From: JBFKPQ01 sp041628225
GTDB taxonomy: Bacteria; Actinomycetota; Acidimicrobiia; Spongiisociales; JAENVV01
NCBI GenBank assembly: GCA_041628225.1
Contig: JBFKPQ010000080.1
Coordinates: 1 to 10,719, forward strand
Direction: 5' to 3'
DNA: 10,719 nt
Made by a program: the position numbers and the translations under genes. This document shows, piece by piece, positions 1-5,437 of this stretch (its first letter is position 1; each line of letters starts with the position of its first letter). The notes beneath the pieces were generated by a model. It had not been told where the DNA came from. It saw nothing but the letters and a program-made list of their open reading frames with translations, and made no database searches.

Positions 1-49
1 CGACGGTAGTCTAGCGTTGTTTAGCGTCCGCTGTCGAACGCTTCTCCCC

Positions 50-247
50 TCACTGCGAGCCGGGGTCGAATACCTCTTCGATCGTCAGGCCGAACAAGCG
101 GGCGATGGCGAACGCCAGTGGTAGCGACGGGTCGTACTTGCCCTTCTCGATGGCGATCACGGTCTGGCGGGACACGTCGAGGCGTTCGGCCAGGTCGACC
201 TGGGTCCAGTCGCGCGCCGCACGGAGTTGGCGGAGCCGGTTCTCCAC
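50..247 (-). CDS. Small XRE-family (Cro/CI-type) DNA-binding regulator, 65 aa
   Basis: A minimal helix-turn-helix protein, essentially one HTH_3 domain. Residues 5-30 carry the family pattern LRxLRAxxxWTQxxLAExLxVSRQTV, followed by IxxIExGKYxPSLPLAxxIAxxFG to residue 53. The recognition helix should fall around residues 26-36 (RQTVIAIEKGK). The protein should bind DNA as a dimer. The start is GTG at 247-245, one base after the stop of the upstream membrane gene, with an AGGGG-type ribosome site inside that gene's last codons, so the two are translationally coupled. Small XRE proteins of this YozG-like size commonly accompany a short multi-helix membrane protein. The inverted repeats over the shared promoter (693-714 and 721-733) are the obvious candidate operators, implying autoregulation; this is inference. 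Family assignment is firm, the target is unknown. Confidence 0.93.
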   Translation of the reverse strand: MENRLRQLRAARDWTQVDLAERLDVSRQTVIAIEKGKYDPSLPLAFAIARLFGLTIEEVFDPGSQ

Positions 248-248
248 G

Positions 249-668
249 TCACAGCCCCTTTTGGGCGCGCGTCCACCCGATCGACCAAGCCATCATGGCG
301 ACGACGAACGGGACCCACACGGCGACCAGCGACGGCCGGCCAGGCGGTTCGTCGACGAACGCGAAGATGAGCCCTGAGATCGCCAGAGCCGGCAGACCGA
401 CCACGAAGCCGACGGCAGCCCCTTTGAGCATCTGGACCTTGCCCAATTCGTCGCTGCGGCGGTAGAGGCCGACCAGCGCCGCCGTCACCCAGATCACGCC
501 GATGCTCGGCACGGCGGCCATGGCCAACTGCACCGCCGTCGACCGGCCTTCGGACACGAACAGCAGCATCGTGCCGACGACATATAGGACCATCGCCGGC
601 CCGTACGTCCAGTAGTACCGCTTCATGCTCGACCGCACCGCTGCGGTCTCGTGCTTCGCCTTGTTCAT
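249..668 (-). CDS. Four-helix membrane protein paired with XRE regulator, 139 aa
   Basis: Small integral membrane protein with four predicted helices at roughly residues 20-40, 48-68, 82-104 and 113-131. A charged loop, YRRSDELGKVQMLKG (about 70-84), lies between helices 2 and 3. Short bacterial membrane proteins with an R/SDE-type loop in this position are often encoded with a small XRE regulator. The ATG at 668-666 has a good Shine-Dalgarno (GAGGTGA) a few bases upstream, and the sigma70 promoter at 706-734 leaves a leader of about 30 nt. It is the first gene of a two-gene operon and ends one base before the regulator's GTG. No enzymatic motif is visible. The role could be sensing or holding the regulator at the membrane, but nothing in the sequence shows that. 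Confidence 0.88.
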   Translation of the reverse strand: MNKAKHETAAVRSSMKRYYWTYGPAMVLYVVGTMLLFVSEGRSTAVQLAMAAVPSIGVIWVTAALVGLYRRSDELGKVQMLKGAAVGFVVGLPALAISGLIFAFVDEPPGRPSLVAVWVPFVVAMMAWSIGWTRAQKGL

Positions 669-692
669 GACTCACCTCGCATGTCAATGTCG

Positions 693-714
693 CTTTACAC
701 GAATGAATGTAAAG
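693..714. promoter_or_regulatory. Inverted repeat over the -10 box, candidate operator
   Basis: CTTTACA (693-699) and TGTAAAG (708-714) are exact reverse complements separated by 8 bases. The repeat covers the -10 element and the probable start site, so a bound dimer would block transcription. The XRE protein encoded in the same operon is the natural candidate ligand; this is inferred. Confidence 0.5.
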
Positions 715-734
715 GATGCATGACATTCTGTCAA
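706..734 (-). promoter_or_regulatory. Sigma70-type promoter of the membrane protein/XRE operon
   Basis: Read on the minus strand, TTGACA (734-729) is followed by a 17-base spacer and TACATT (711-706). This is a near-consensus housekeeping promoter. Transcription should start near 699, about 30 nt before the ATG at 668. It is the only promoter in the window with a clear consensus -35 box. Confidence 0.75.
721..733. promoter_or_regulatory. Inverted repeat over the -35 box, second candidate operator
   Basis: TGACA (721-725) and TGTCA (729-733) form a perfect dyad around a 3-base centre and overlap the -35 hexamer. The same half-site recurs outside: ATGTCAA at 681-687 and its exact reverse complement TTGACAT at 741-747 flank the whole promoter. 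Four related half-sites in 67 bp suggest more than a chance TTGACA. Part of the dyad is unavoidable because it shares bases with the -35 box. Confidence 0.35.
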
Positions 735-773
735 GGGAGCTTGACATAGAGCATCCGGCCAGCCGCAGACCGA

Positions 774-790
774 CACGACCGGAGGTCGCG
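774..790. terminator. Short hairpin downstream of the seven-helix gene
   Basis: CGACC (776-780), GGA, GGTCG (784-788) form a 5-bp hairpin with a triloop just past the TGA of the minus-strand gene ending at 804. There is no U-tract, so at best it is a weak or factor-assisted terminator. It lies between that gene and the promoter of the next unit. Confidence 0.25.
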
Positions 791-803
791 TCCGAGCCCC
801 CGC

Positions 804-1478
804 TCAGGGCGATGTTTGCCCCACCACAGTTCCTGCGGAGGTATCAGGGCGTCCCCACGTCAGGGTAGAGATCAGGCCAGCCATGTACGCGATCTCCCCT
901 ACGTGCTGGGCGACCAGCTGGCCCTGCAAACCGGCGGTGCCAAACATGACGGCAGCTCCTATGGCGAGCCACGGCCAGCCGCTGCGCCTCCATACCATCA
1001 CGCCGAACACCGCCACGACCACGATGGTGACCACGGCGGCCACGGGAGGACCGGGCATCGGCGAGAACGCGTTGACGTACCTCGTGATGCCGTCCTCGGT
1101 GACCGGCTCCAGCGTCAAACCGACGATGTCGATCCACGACCCGAGTACGACCATGACGGCGATGAGCGAGCCAACCGCCGCTCTCCACGTTCGGCTTGCG
1201 GCGGGCTCGTAACCCGTGGCCCCCAGACCGGCCAGCGCCACCCACATCGTCGTCGGCGTCAGCAGGGCATGGGTCCAATACCGTGGAGCGTTGAGCAACC
1301 GCAGCACGGCACCCTCATCGAGCGTGCCTCCGACTGCCAGAACCGCGGCATCGTAGGCGAGCGCGACACCGACGACCCCGGCCATCGCCAACGCAGCCTC
1401 CCGGCGCCGTCGGGCGGCGCGAAAGGCGACGAAGACCAGGCCGAGATGGATGAGCGCAACGATCAGATGTGGGGCCAC
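804..1478 (-). CDS. Seven-helix membrane protein of unknown function, 224 aa
   Basis: Hydrophobic stretches in the 224-residue product give about seven membrane helices, near residues 3-20, 29-50, 65-86, 98-118, 140-160, 166-183 and 190-208, with a hydrophilic C-terminal tail. I chose GTG at 1478-1476 because GGAGG lies 7 bases before it. A GTG at 1499 would add seven residues (VAAGGEP) but lacks a ribosome site. The gene follows prs on the same strand after 63 bases, so co-transcription is likely. Helix 3 begins RYWTHALLTPTTMW, which recalls helix C of microbial rhodopsins, but the protein contains no lysine and so cannot carry a retinal Schiff base. I do not recognise the family and assign no function. 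Confidence 0.75.
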   Translation of the reverse strand: MAPHLIVALIHLGLVFVAFRAARRRREAALAMAGVVGVALAYDAAVLAVGGTLDEGAVLRLLNAPRYWTHALLTPTTMWVALAGLGATGYEPAASRTWRAAVGSLIAVMVVLGSWIDIVGLTLEPVTEDGITRYVNAFSPMPGPPVAAVVTIVVVAVFGVMVWRRSGWPWLAIGAAVMFGTAGLQGQLVAQHVGEIAYMAGLISTLTWGRPDTSAGTVVGQTSP

Positions 1479-1541
1479 GGGCTCGCCTCCGGCGGCCACA
1501 GTACGACATCGGGGGACCGCATGCCGAACCTCTGAGGGTGG

Positions 1542-2483
1542 TCAGTCGAAGAGCACCGACACGCTCTTGCGCTTCGAGATGCGATCGATCGCTTCGGCGA
1601 GCAGCGGGGCGATCGACACCGTCGTGACCTTGTCGGACATCGGCTGCGGCTGGGTCTCCACGCTGTCGGTGATGTAGAGCCGCTCGATGGCGGAGGCGTC
1701 GAGACGGGCGTTGGCCTCGGCCGTGAGCAGGCCATGCGTGACAGCGGCCCGCACCGACACCGCACCCCGCTCCACCAGCACCCGGGCCGCATCGACCAGG
1801 GTGCCGCCCGACACGGTGAAGTCGTCGACGATGAGCGCCGCCTTCCCTTCCACCGACCCCATCAGTTCCGTCACCTCGGCCGTCTCGCTGTGGTCGACCC
1901 TCCGCTTGTCGGCGATGGCCGTCGGCGTGCCGAGCCGGTCGGCCCACTGGCGCGCCTTCTTGGCGAAGCCGGCGTCGGGCGCCACCACGACGAGATCGTC
2001 GACGCCGTCGGCGGCGATGGCATCGCACAGCGTCGGCATGGCGTAAAGGTCGTCGACCGGCACCTTGAAGAACCCGGACACCTGGGGAGCGTGCAGGTCG
2101 ACGGCGACCACCCGATCGACGCCGGCCGCCTCCAAAGCTTCGGCGCACACCCGTGCACGGATCGACACCCTCGGCTCGTCCTTTTTGTCGCCCTTGGCGT
2201 AACTGAAATACGGGATGACCGCCGTCACCGTTTCGGCGCTGGCCCGTTGAAAGGCGTCCACCCAGAACAGCAGCTCCATGAAATGGTCGTTGGCCGGAAA
2301 CGCCGTGCCCTGCACCAAGAAGATGTGGCGTCCTCGGACGTTCTCGAGAATGCGCACGAACAGGTTGCCGTCGGAAAACCGCATGCTCTCCGACCGCCGC
2401 ACCGGCCAGCCGAGTTCCTCGCCGATGGCGGCGGTCAGCTTCGGACTCGCCGAACCACCGAAGAGCAGATACTCGTCGTCCAC
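1542..2483 (-). CDS. prs: Ribose-phosphate pyrophosphokinase (PRPP synthase), divergent
   Basis: Makes phosphoribosyl pyrophosphate from ribose-5-phosphate and ATP for purine, pyrimidine, histidine, tryptophan and NAD synthesis. Family motifs are in order: ENVRGRHIFLVQGT near 47-60, PANDHFMELL (63-72), IPYFSYAKGDKKDEPR (90-105) where typical enzymes read YARQDRK, VDLHAPQVSGFF (128-139) with catalytic-loop H131, DKRR (192-195) of the flexible loop, and the PRPP loop VDDFTVSGGTL (219-229). The usual loop is VDDMIDTAGTL, so the third acidic residue is missing and the loop looks more like SGGT/TGGT variants. At 313 aa it has normal family length. The frame is open far upstream of the gene. I start at GTG 2483-2481 because TAGTGT (2496-2491), a good -10 box, lies exactly 7 bases before it, giving a leaderless message; GTG 2492 is the alternative. 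It is divergent from the OsmC gene and upstream of a membrane gene. Confidence 0.9.
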   Translation of the reverse strand: MDDEYLLFGGSASPKLTAAIGEELGWPVRRSESMRFSDGNLFVRILENVRGRHIFLVQGTAFPANDHFMELLFWVDAFQRASAETVTAVIPYFSYAKGDKKDEPRVSIRARVCAEALEAAGVDRVVAVDLHAPQVSGFFKVPVDDLYAMPTLCDAIAADGVDDLVVVAPDAGFAKKARQWADRLGTPTAIADKRRVDHSETAEVTELMGSVEGKAALIVDDFTVSGGTLVDAARVLVERGAVSVRAAVTHGLLTAEANARLDASAIERLYITDSVETQPQPMSDKVTTVSIAPLLAEAIDRISKRKSVSVLFD

Positions 2484-2490
2484 GCGTCGC

Positions 2491-2522
2491 ACACTACCGG
2501 CTGCCGCGCAGCGACCTAGGCT
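2491..2522. promoter_or_regulatory. Divergent promoter region between prs and the OsmC selenoprotein gene
   Basis: Two TANNNT-type -10 boxes point outward. TAGTGT (minus strand, 2496-2491) lies 7 bases before the chosen prs GTG. TAGGCT (plus strand, 2517-2522) predicts a start near 2529 and a leader of about 20 nt carrying the OsmC ribosome site. Neither has a convincing -35 hexamer. Only 66 bases separate the two start codons. Confidence 0.4.
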
Positions 2523-2549
2523 CGGAGACAGGCAGCACAGGAGGAGAAC

Positions 2550-3029
2550 ATGGGAGACATCGCGTACGTGTCGGAAGCGGTGATCACGCGCGAACGCGGG
2601 CCGATCCGCTCGGCCACCGTGCCCGGCCGTCCCGAACCGGTGTCGTTCGGCGTGCACGGCGCCATCGCCGAGCACTACAACGTCGATCCCACCGACTACC
2701 CGCACGACACCACCACCATCGACTACGTGGTGGCCGCGGCCGGCGGCTGACTGACCGGCACATTTGGGGGTGCGCTCGAAGCTCGAGGCATCCCCGCCGG
2801 AGGCGGTCGTCTCCGCGGACACACCCGAGGCGAGGTCGAACTCGACGGCAAGGTCCTCGTCATCAAACGCATCCACGTGCGCTACGAACTGCAGGTCGAC
2901 GAGGCCGCCGACCGTGACGCCATCGAACGGGTGCACGGCTTCCACGCCGACTACTGCCCCGTCGCAAGATCGATCAGAGACTCGATCGACATCACCACGT
3001 CGTACGACGTGACCTCACTGACCGACTAG
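2550..3029 (+). CDS. OsmC-family peroxiredoxin, probable selenoprotein (Sec at codon 67)
   Basis: OsmC/Ohr-family enzymes reduce hydroperoxides with a reactive cysteine and a second partner cysteine. Residues 1-66 (start of the family fold, EPVSFGVHG, then TTTIDYVVAAAGG) run into an in-frame TGA at 2748-2750. The same frame then continues without a stop for 92 codons: LTGTFGGALEARGI directly after the TGA, then KVLVIKRIHVRYEL and HADYCPVARSI, to TAG at 3027-3029. In cysteine relatives the TGA position is the peroxidatic Cys of GGCLTG. The second Cys is kept at residue 136 if Sec is 67. A strong hairpin follows the TGA (2766-2795). TGA is a normal stop in neighbouring genes, so codon reassignment is excluded. 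The full product would be 159 aa, normal for the family. ATG 2550 has AGGAGG (2539-2544) five bases upstream. The alternative is a point-mutated pseudogene. No sel genes are in view. Confidence 0.85.
2748..2750 (+). other. In-frame TGA read as selenocysteine codon
   Basis: The only internal stop in a 160-codon reading frame. It replaces precisely the first conserved cysteine of the OsmC family, in the context AAAGG-TGA-LTGTFGG. A random nonsense mutation would be unlikely to hit this codon and leave the rest intact. Cys (TGC/TGT) differs from TGA by one base, as in other Sec/Cys homologue pairs. Confidence 0.82.
2766..2795 (+). promoter_or_regulatory. Bacterial SECIS-like hairpin downstream of the Sec TGA
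   Basis: GGGGGTGC (2766-2773) pairs over 8 bp, one a G-U, with GCATCCCC (2788-2795). After one unpaired G (2774), CTCGA (2775-2779) pairs with TCGAG (2783-2787), leaving the triloop AGC (2780-2782). The stem starts 15 nt and the loop 30 nt after the TGA, within the range known for bacterial SelB-binding elements, which need a short stem and a G among the first loop bases. Here G is the second loop base. The 5' bulged base also recalls the bulged U of the E. coli fdhF element. The element lies inside the coding sequence, as bacterial SECIS elements do. Confidence 0.7.
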
Positions 3030-3051
3030 TCAGAACCCGTCATGTGGTGGT

Positions 3052-3090
3052 GGCGCGCACGGCGCGGGCAGCAGCCCACCGTTGCGCGCC
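3052..3090. terminator. Bidirectional hairpin between convergent genes
   Basis: GGCGCGCA (3052-3059) and TGCGCGCC (3083-3090) are an exact 8-bp inverted repeat. Inside it, GGGC (3066-3069) and GCCC (3074-3077) form a smaller hairpin. It fills the 66-base gap between the OsmC stop (plus strand) and the ABC permease stop (minus strand), the place for a shared terminator. No T-tract flanks it on either side. Confidence 0.5.
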
Positions 3091-3095
3091 CGGGA

Positions 3096-3887
3096 TCAGT
3101 AGCCGGGTTTGGCGAGTAGGCCCAGCTGACGGACCCGCCCGTACGTCCAACGGGCCACGAGAGCTGCCAGGCCGAGATAGACCAATGAGCCGACAAAGGC
3201 GATGATCAGACCCCCGGTGTGCACCTCGCCCGACGCCAGGAAGGCCCGCATCGCCTCGAATACGTGCGACGTCGGCAACGCCAGCGCGATCGCCTGGAGC
3301 CACTCGGGCAAGACGCTGACCGGATAGAAGACCGCCGAGACCGGCTGCAACAGGAACGCCATCGACCACGCCAGCACCTCGGCGTTGGTGCCGAACCGCA
3401 TCACGGCCGCCCGGATGGTGAGCCCGAGCGCCCATCCGAACAGCGACAGCGTCACGAGAGCCGGCACCAGCACCGCGCCCACCGACAGCAGGTCGAACCC
3501 GAACCACCAGTCGGCGATCACCACGAGGAACGTCGTGCCGACCATCACACGCACGACGGAGAACACGAGCGCACCGGTGAGGTATTCGGACTGGCGCATC
3601 GGCGACGCGTACAGGTTGACGATGTTGCGATCCCACATGTCGATGAGTTGGGTGATCGTCAGCTCCTGCTGGCTGCGGAACATCAGGTCCCACAACAGCA
3701 CGGCGCCGAGCAGCACGCCGACACCGCCGGGGATGTTGGCGTCGGCGCCGACGAGGAACACCGAGATGAAGCCCCACAACACGACCTCGATGACCGGCCA
3801 GTAGAACAGCTCGAAGATGCGGATCGGGCTGCGCCGCATGACGTACCAGTTCTGCAGCACCACCGCCCAGACGCGACGCCGGTTCAT
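3096..3887 (-). CDS. ABC-2 type transporter permease, 263 aa
   Basis: Membrane half of an ABC exporter. About six helices are visible, beginning near residue 28 (FYWPVIEVVLWGFISVFLV) and ending near 250, with an amphipathic N-terminal segment before the first. The ABC-2 family signature PVSVLPEWLQAIALALPTSHVFEAMR (around 204-230) is clear, resembling NodJ/DrrB-type exporters. The ATG at 3887-3885 overlaps the TGA of the ATPase gene by four bases (ATGA), so the two are coupled and surely form one transporter, probably ATPase2-permease2. The substrate cannot be read from the sequence. Length is typical. It ends 66 bases from the convergent OsmC gene, with a hairpin between them. Confidence 0.93.
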   Translation of the reverse strand: MNRRRVWAVVLQNWYVMRRSPIRIFELFYWPVIEVVLWGFISVFLVGADANIPGGVGVLLGAVLLWDLMFRSQQELTITQLIDMWDRNIVNLYASPMRQSEYLTGALVFSVVRVMVGTTFLVVIADWWFGFDLLSVGAVLVPALVTLSLFGWALGLTIRAAVMRFGTNAEVLAWSMAFLLQPVSAVFYPVSVLPEWLQAIALALPTSHVFEAMRAFLASGEVHTGGLIIAFVGSLVYLGLAALVARWTYGRVRQLGLLAKPGY

Positions 3888-4612
3888 CGTCGGGACTCCC
3901 GTGCGACCGTGAGGAAGACCTCTTCGAGGTCCTCGGCACGAAACTGTTCGCGAAGCTGCGTCGGCGCGGCGTCGGCGACGATCTCGCCCGCCGACAGGAA
4001 CAGCACCCGGTCGGCGACCTTCTCGACCTCACGCATGTTGTGGCTCGTGATGAAGATCGTCATGCCCGTCTCGTCGGCAACCTGGCGGAGTACGGTCCTG
4101 GCCTGGAAGGCGTTCTCGGGATCGAGACTGGCGGTCGGCTCGTCGAGGATCAGCAGCTCGGGTGCGTTGATGAGCGCCTTGGCGAGATTGACGAGCGTCT
4201 GCTGACCGCTCGACAGCGACTGGAACGGCTGGTGGCTCAACTCCTCCAGCCCGAACAGCTCGATCGACCGGGCCACCGCAGTCCGATGGTCGGCCACGTC
4301 GTAGAGGCCGGCGTACACCCGCAAGATCTCCCGCACCCGCAATCGCCAGGGAAACGCCGTGTACGAAGCGGCGAAGTTCGTGCGCGCGATGGCCGCCGAT
4401 CGATCTTTCACCACGTCGTGGCCGAGCACTTCGATCGTTCCGTCGGTGGGAAGCGTCAGTCCGAGAAGACATTGGATCGTCGTCGTCTTGCCGGCGCCGT
4501 TGGGTCCCAAGAGCGCGCACACCTGACCGCGGGGCACCTCGAACGAGATGCCGTCCACGGCCAGTTTGACCTTGAACGACTTGACGAGACCCGCGACGCG
4601 GATGGCGACCAT
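3884..4612 (-). CDS. ABC transporter ATP-binding protein, 242 aa
   Basis: Nucleotide-binding subunit of the exporter formed with the downstream permease. Walker A is GPNGAGKTT (36-44), signature LSSGQQ (133-138), Walker B LLILDEP (153-159), D-loop SLD (162-164) and switch H191 in ITSHN. The usual Q-loop glutamine is absent: the segment reads FAASYTAFPWRLRVREIL (80-97). As I remember it, a subfamily paired with ABC-2 permeases shares this NFxSPYxxLPxRLTV-like segment and also the SSGQxTxVxLAKALINxPE and LEEVFL features seen here, so it is probably a subfamily trait and not damage. ATG 4612 has no Shine-Dalgarno, but TAGCCT lies six bases upstream, suggesting a leaderless message. It is divergent from the PlsY-like gene. 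Confidence 0.95.
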   Translation of the reverse strand: MVAIRVAGLVKSFKVKLAVDGISFEVPRGQVCALLGPNGAGKTTTIQCLLGLTLPTDGTIEVLGHDVVKDRSAAIARTNFAASYTAFPWRLRVREILRVYAGLYDVADHRTAVARSIELFGLEELSHQPFQSLSSGQQTLVNLAKALINAPELLILDEPTASLDPENAFQARTVLRQVADETGMTIFITSHNMREVEKVADRVLFLSAGEIVADAAPTQLREQFRAEDLEEVFLTVARESRR

Positions 4613-4618
4613 CGGGCC

Positions 4619-4697
4619 AGGCTACCGACGACCACCGGCTCCAGCAGTCGCATTTCGAGGGTCCCGAACCCGGTCCCACGGCCCGCCGCCGTAGGCT
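4619..4697. promoter_or_regulatory. Divergent leaderless promoters, ABC operon and PlsY-like gene
   Basis: TAGCCT (minus strand, 4624-4619) lies six bases before the ATPase ATG, and TAGGCT (plus strand, 4692-4697) lies seven bases before the PlsY-like GTG. Both match the TANNNT -10 pattern that, placed this close to a start codon, gives leaderless transcripts in actinobacteria. No strong -35 boxes or ribosome sites are visible in the 92-base gap. Confidence 0.45.
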
Positions 4698-4704
4698 GCG
4701 GTCC

Positions 4705-5436
4705 GTGGATTGGCTCATCGCGGCGAGCGTGCTCATGACGGGTTACCTGATCGGGTCCCTGTCCCCCGCCCGTTTGGTCGGCCGTCGGGTGGACCCGACC
4801 GTCGACGTCACCCAGGCGTCCGAGATCATTCCCGGTACCGACGACGTGTACGTGGACACGGCGGTCAGCGGAACCGTCGTCAACCGCAAGCTCGGCTGGC
4901 AGTACGGGTGCCTGACGTCGGCGCTCGACATGGGAAAGGCGATCGTGCCCGTGCTCGTCATGCGCGGGCTCGCGCCGGATTCCTACCTTCACCTCGTCGT
5001 GGCCATCGGCGTCGTCGTCGGCCACAACTGGCCGCTCTATCACGGATTCCGTGGAGGGCGGGGCGAGTCGCCGATCTACGGCACGATGCTGGTGCTCGAC
5101 CCGCTCGCTCCGGTCGTCGCCAACGTCGTAGCTCTGGTCGCCGGCTTTTTGGCCGGGTCGACCCACCTACTCCGCTGGGGCGGCATTCCGCTCATGGCCG
5201 TGTGGGCCTGGTGGCGAGGCCGGCCCTCCGAGGCGCTGTTCCTGGTTGCCGCCACGGCCGCCTACTTCGTGGCGATGCGCGGCGATTTCGCCACCTATTG
5301 GCGGATCCACCGAGGCCGGGTGTTCAGCACCCGCGCCGAACTGACCGACTTCCTCGACATGGGAAGCGAACTAGGTACCGCCATGGACAGCTGGTCCATT
5401 CCGGGACTGGTCGGCCGCGTACGCGGCGGCGAGTGA
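4705..5436 (+). CDS. PlsY-like glycerol-3-phosphate acyltransferase family protein, divergent
   Basis: Integral membrane protein of the PlsY family, which in its classical form transfers an acyl group from acyl-phosphate to glycerol-3-phosphate at the start of phospholipid synthesis. It opens with the family-like YLIGSLSPARLV (14-25). The most diagnostic part is VGHNWPLYHGFRGGRG (105-120), matching the VGHxFPxFxxFxGGKG motif. The first catalytic motif, normally GSGNxGATN, is not recognisable; the region reads VSGTVVNRKLGWQYG (54-68), and the GGKGVAT end is GGRGESPIYG. It may have lost or changed activity. A soluble tail of about 50 residues follows the last helix; its final 26 (218-243) lie in the 83-bp repeat. 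At 243 aa it is longer than a typical PlsY (about 200). GTG 4705 sits seven bases after TAGGCT and looks leaderless. Confidence 0.8.
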   Translation: MDWLIAASVLMTGYLIGSLSPARLVGRRVDPTVDVTQASEIIPGTDDVYVDTAVSGTVVNRKLGWQYGCLTSALDMGKAIVPVLVMRGLAPDSYLHLVVAIGVVVGHNWPLYHGFRGGRGESPIYGTMLVLDPLAPVVANVVALVAGFLAGSTHLLRWGGIPLMAVWAWWRGRPSEALFLVAATAAYFVAMRGDFATYWRIHRGRVFSTRAELTDFLDMGSELGTAMDSWSIPGLVGRVRGGE

Positions 5437-5437
5437 C
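5355..5437. repeat. 83-bp direct repeat, copy A (3' end of PlsY-like gene)
   Basis: Matches 6371-6453 at a constant offset of 1016 without gaps, 78 of 83 bases identical. It covers the last 26 codons and stop of the PlsY-like gene. Weaker similarity (about 14 of 21) continues to about 5458. Read on the minus strand, this copy still encodes the peptide SLAAAYAADQSRNGPAVHGG and a TAG stop, identical to the tail of the gene ending at 6387. Confidence 0.9.

Noticed and set aside
1..49. AGCGTT/AACGCT inverted repeat (13-18, 37-42) as terminator of the XRE operon
   Set aside because: A 6-bp stem with an 18-base loop and no T-tract is too weak to call.
2748..2750. TGA explained by an altered genetic code (TGA as Trp or Gly)
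   Set aside because: prs, plsY-like, hupE-like, DUF6512-like and other genes here end in TGA at family-normal lengths, so TGA is a stop in this genome.
1542..2945. Prs frame open for 467 codons, far upstream of the enzyme's start
   Set aside because: The upstream 154 codons are antisense to the OsmC gene and show no family similarity. The PRPP synthase fold starts at EYLLFGGSASPKL, and a -10 box sits just before GTG 2483.
2764..3012. Separate plus-strand frame of 82 codons after the TGA
   Set aside because: It is out of phase with the OsmC frame, is rich in Ser, Thr and Arg, and has no ribosome site. The OsmC-like sequence is in the phase continuing through the TGA.
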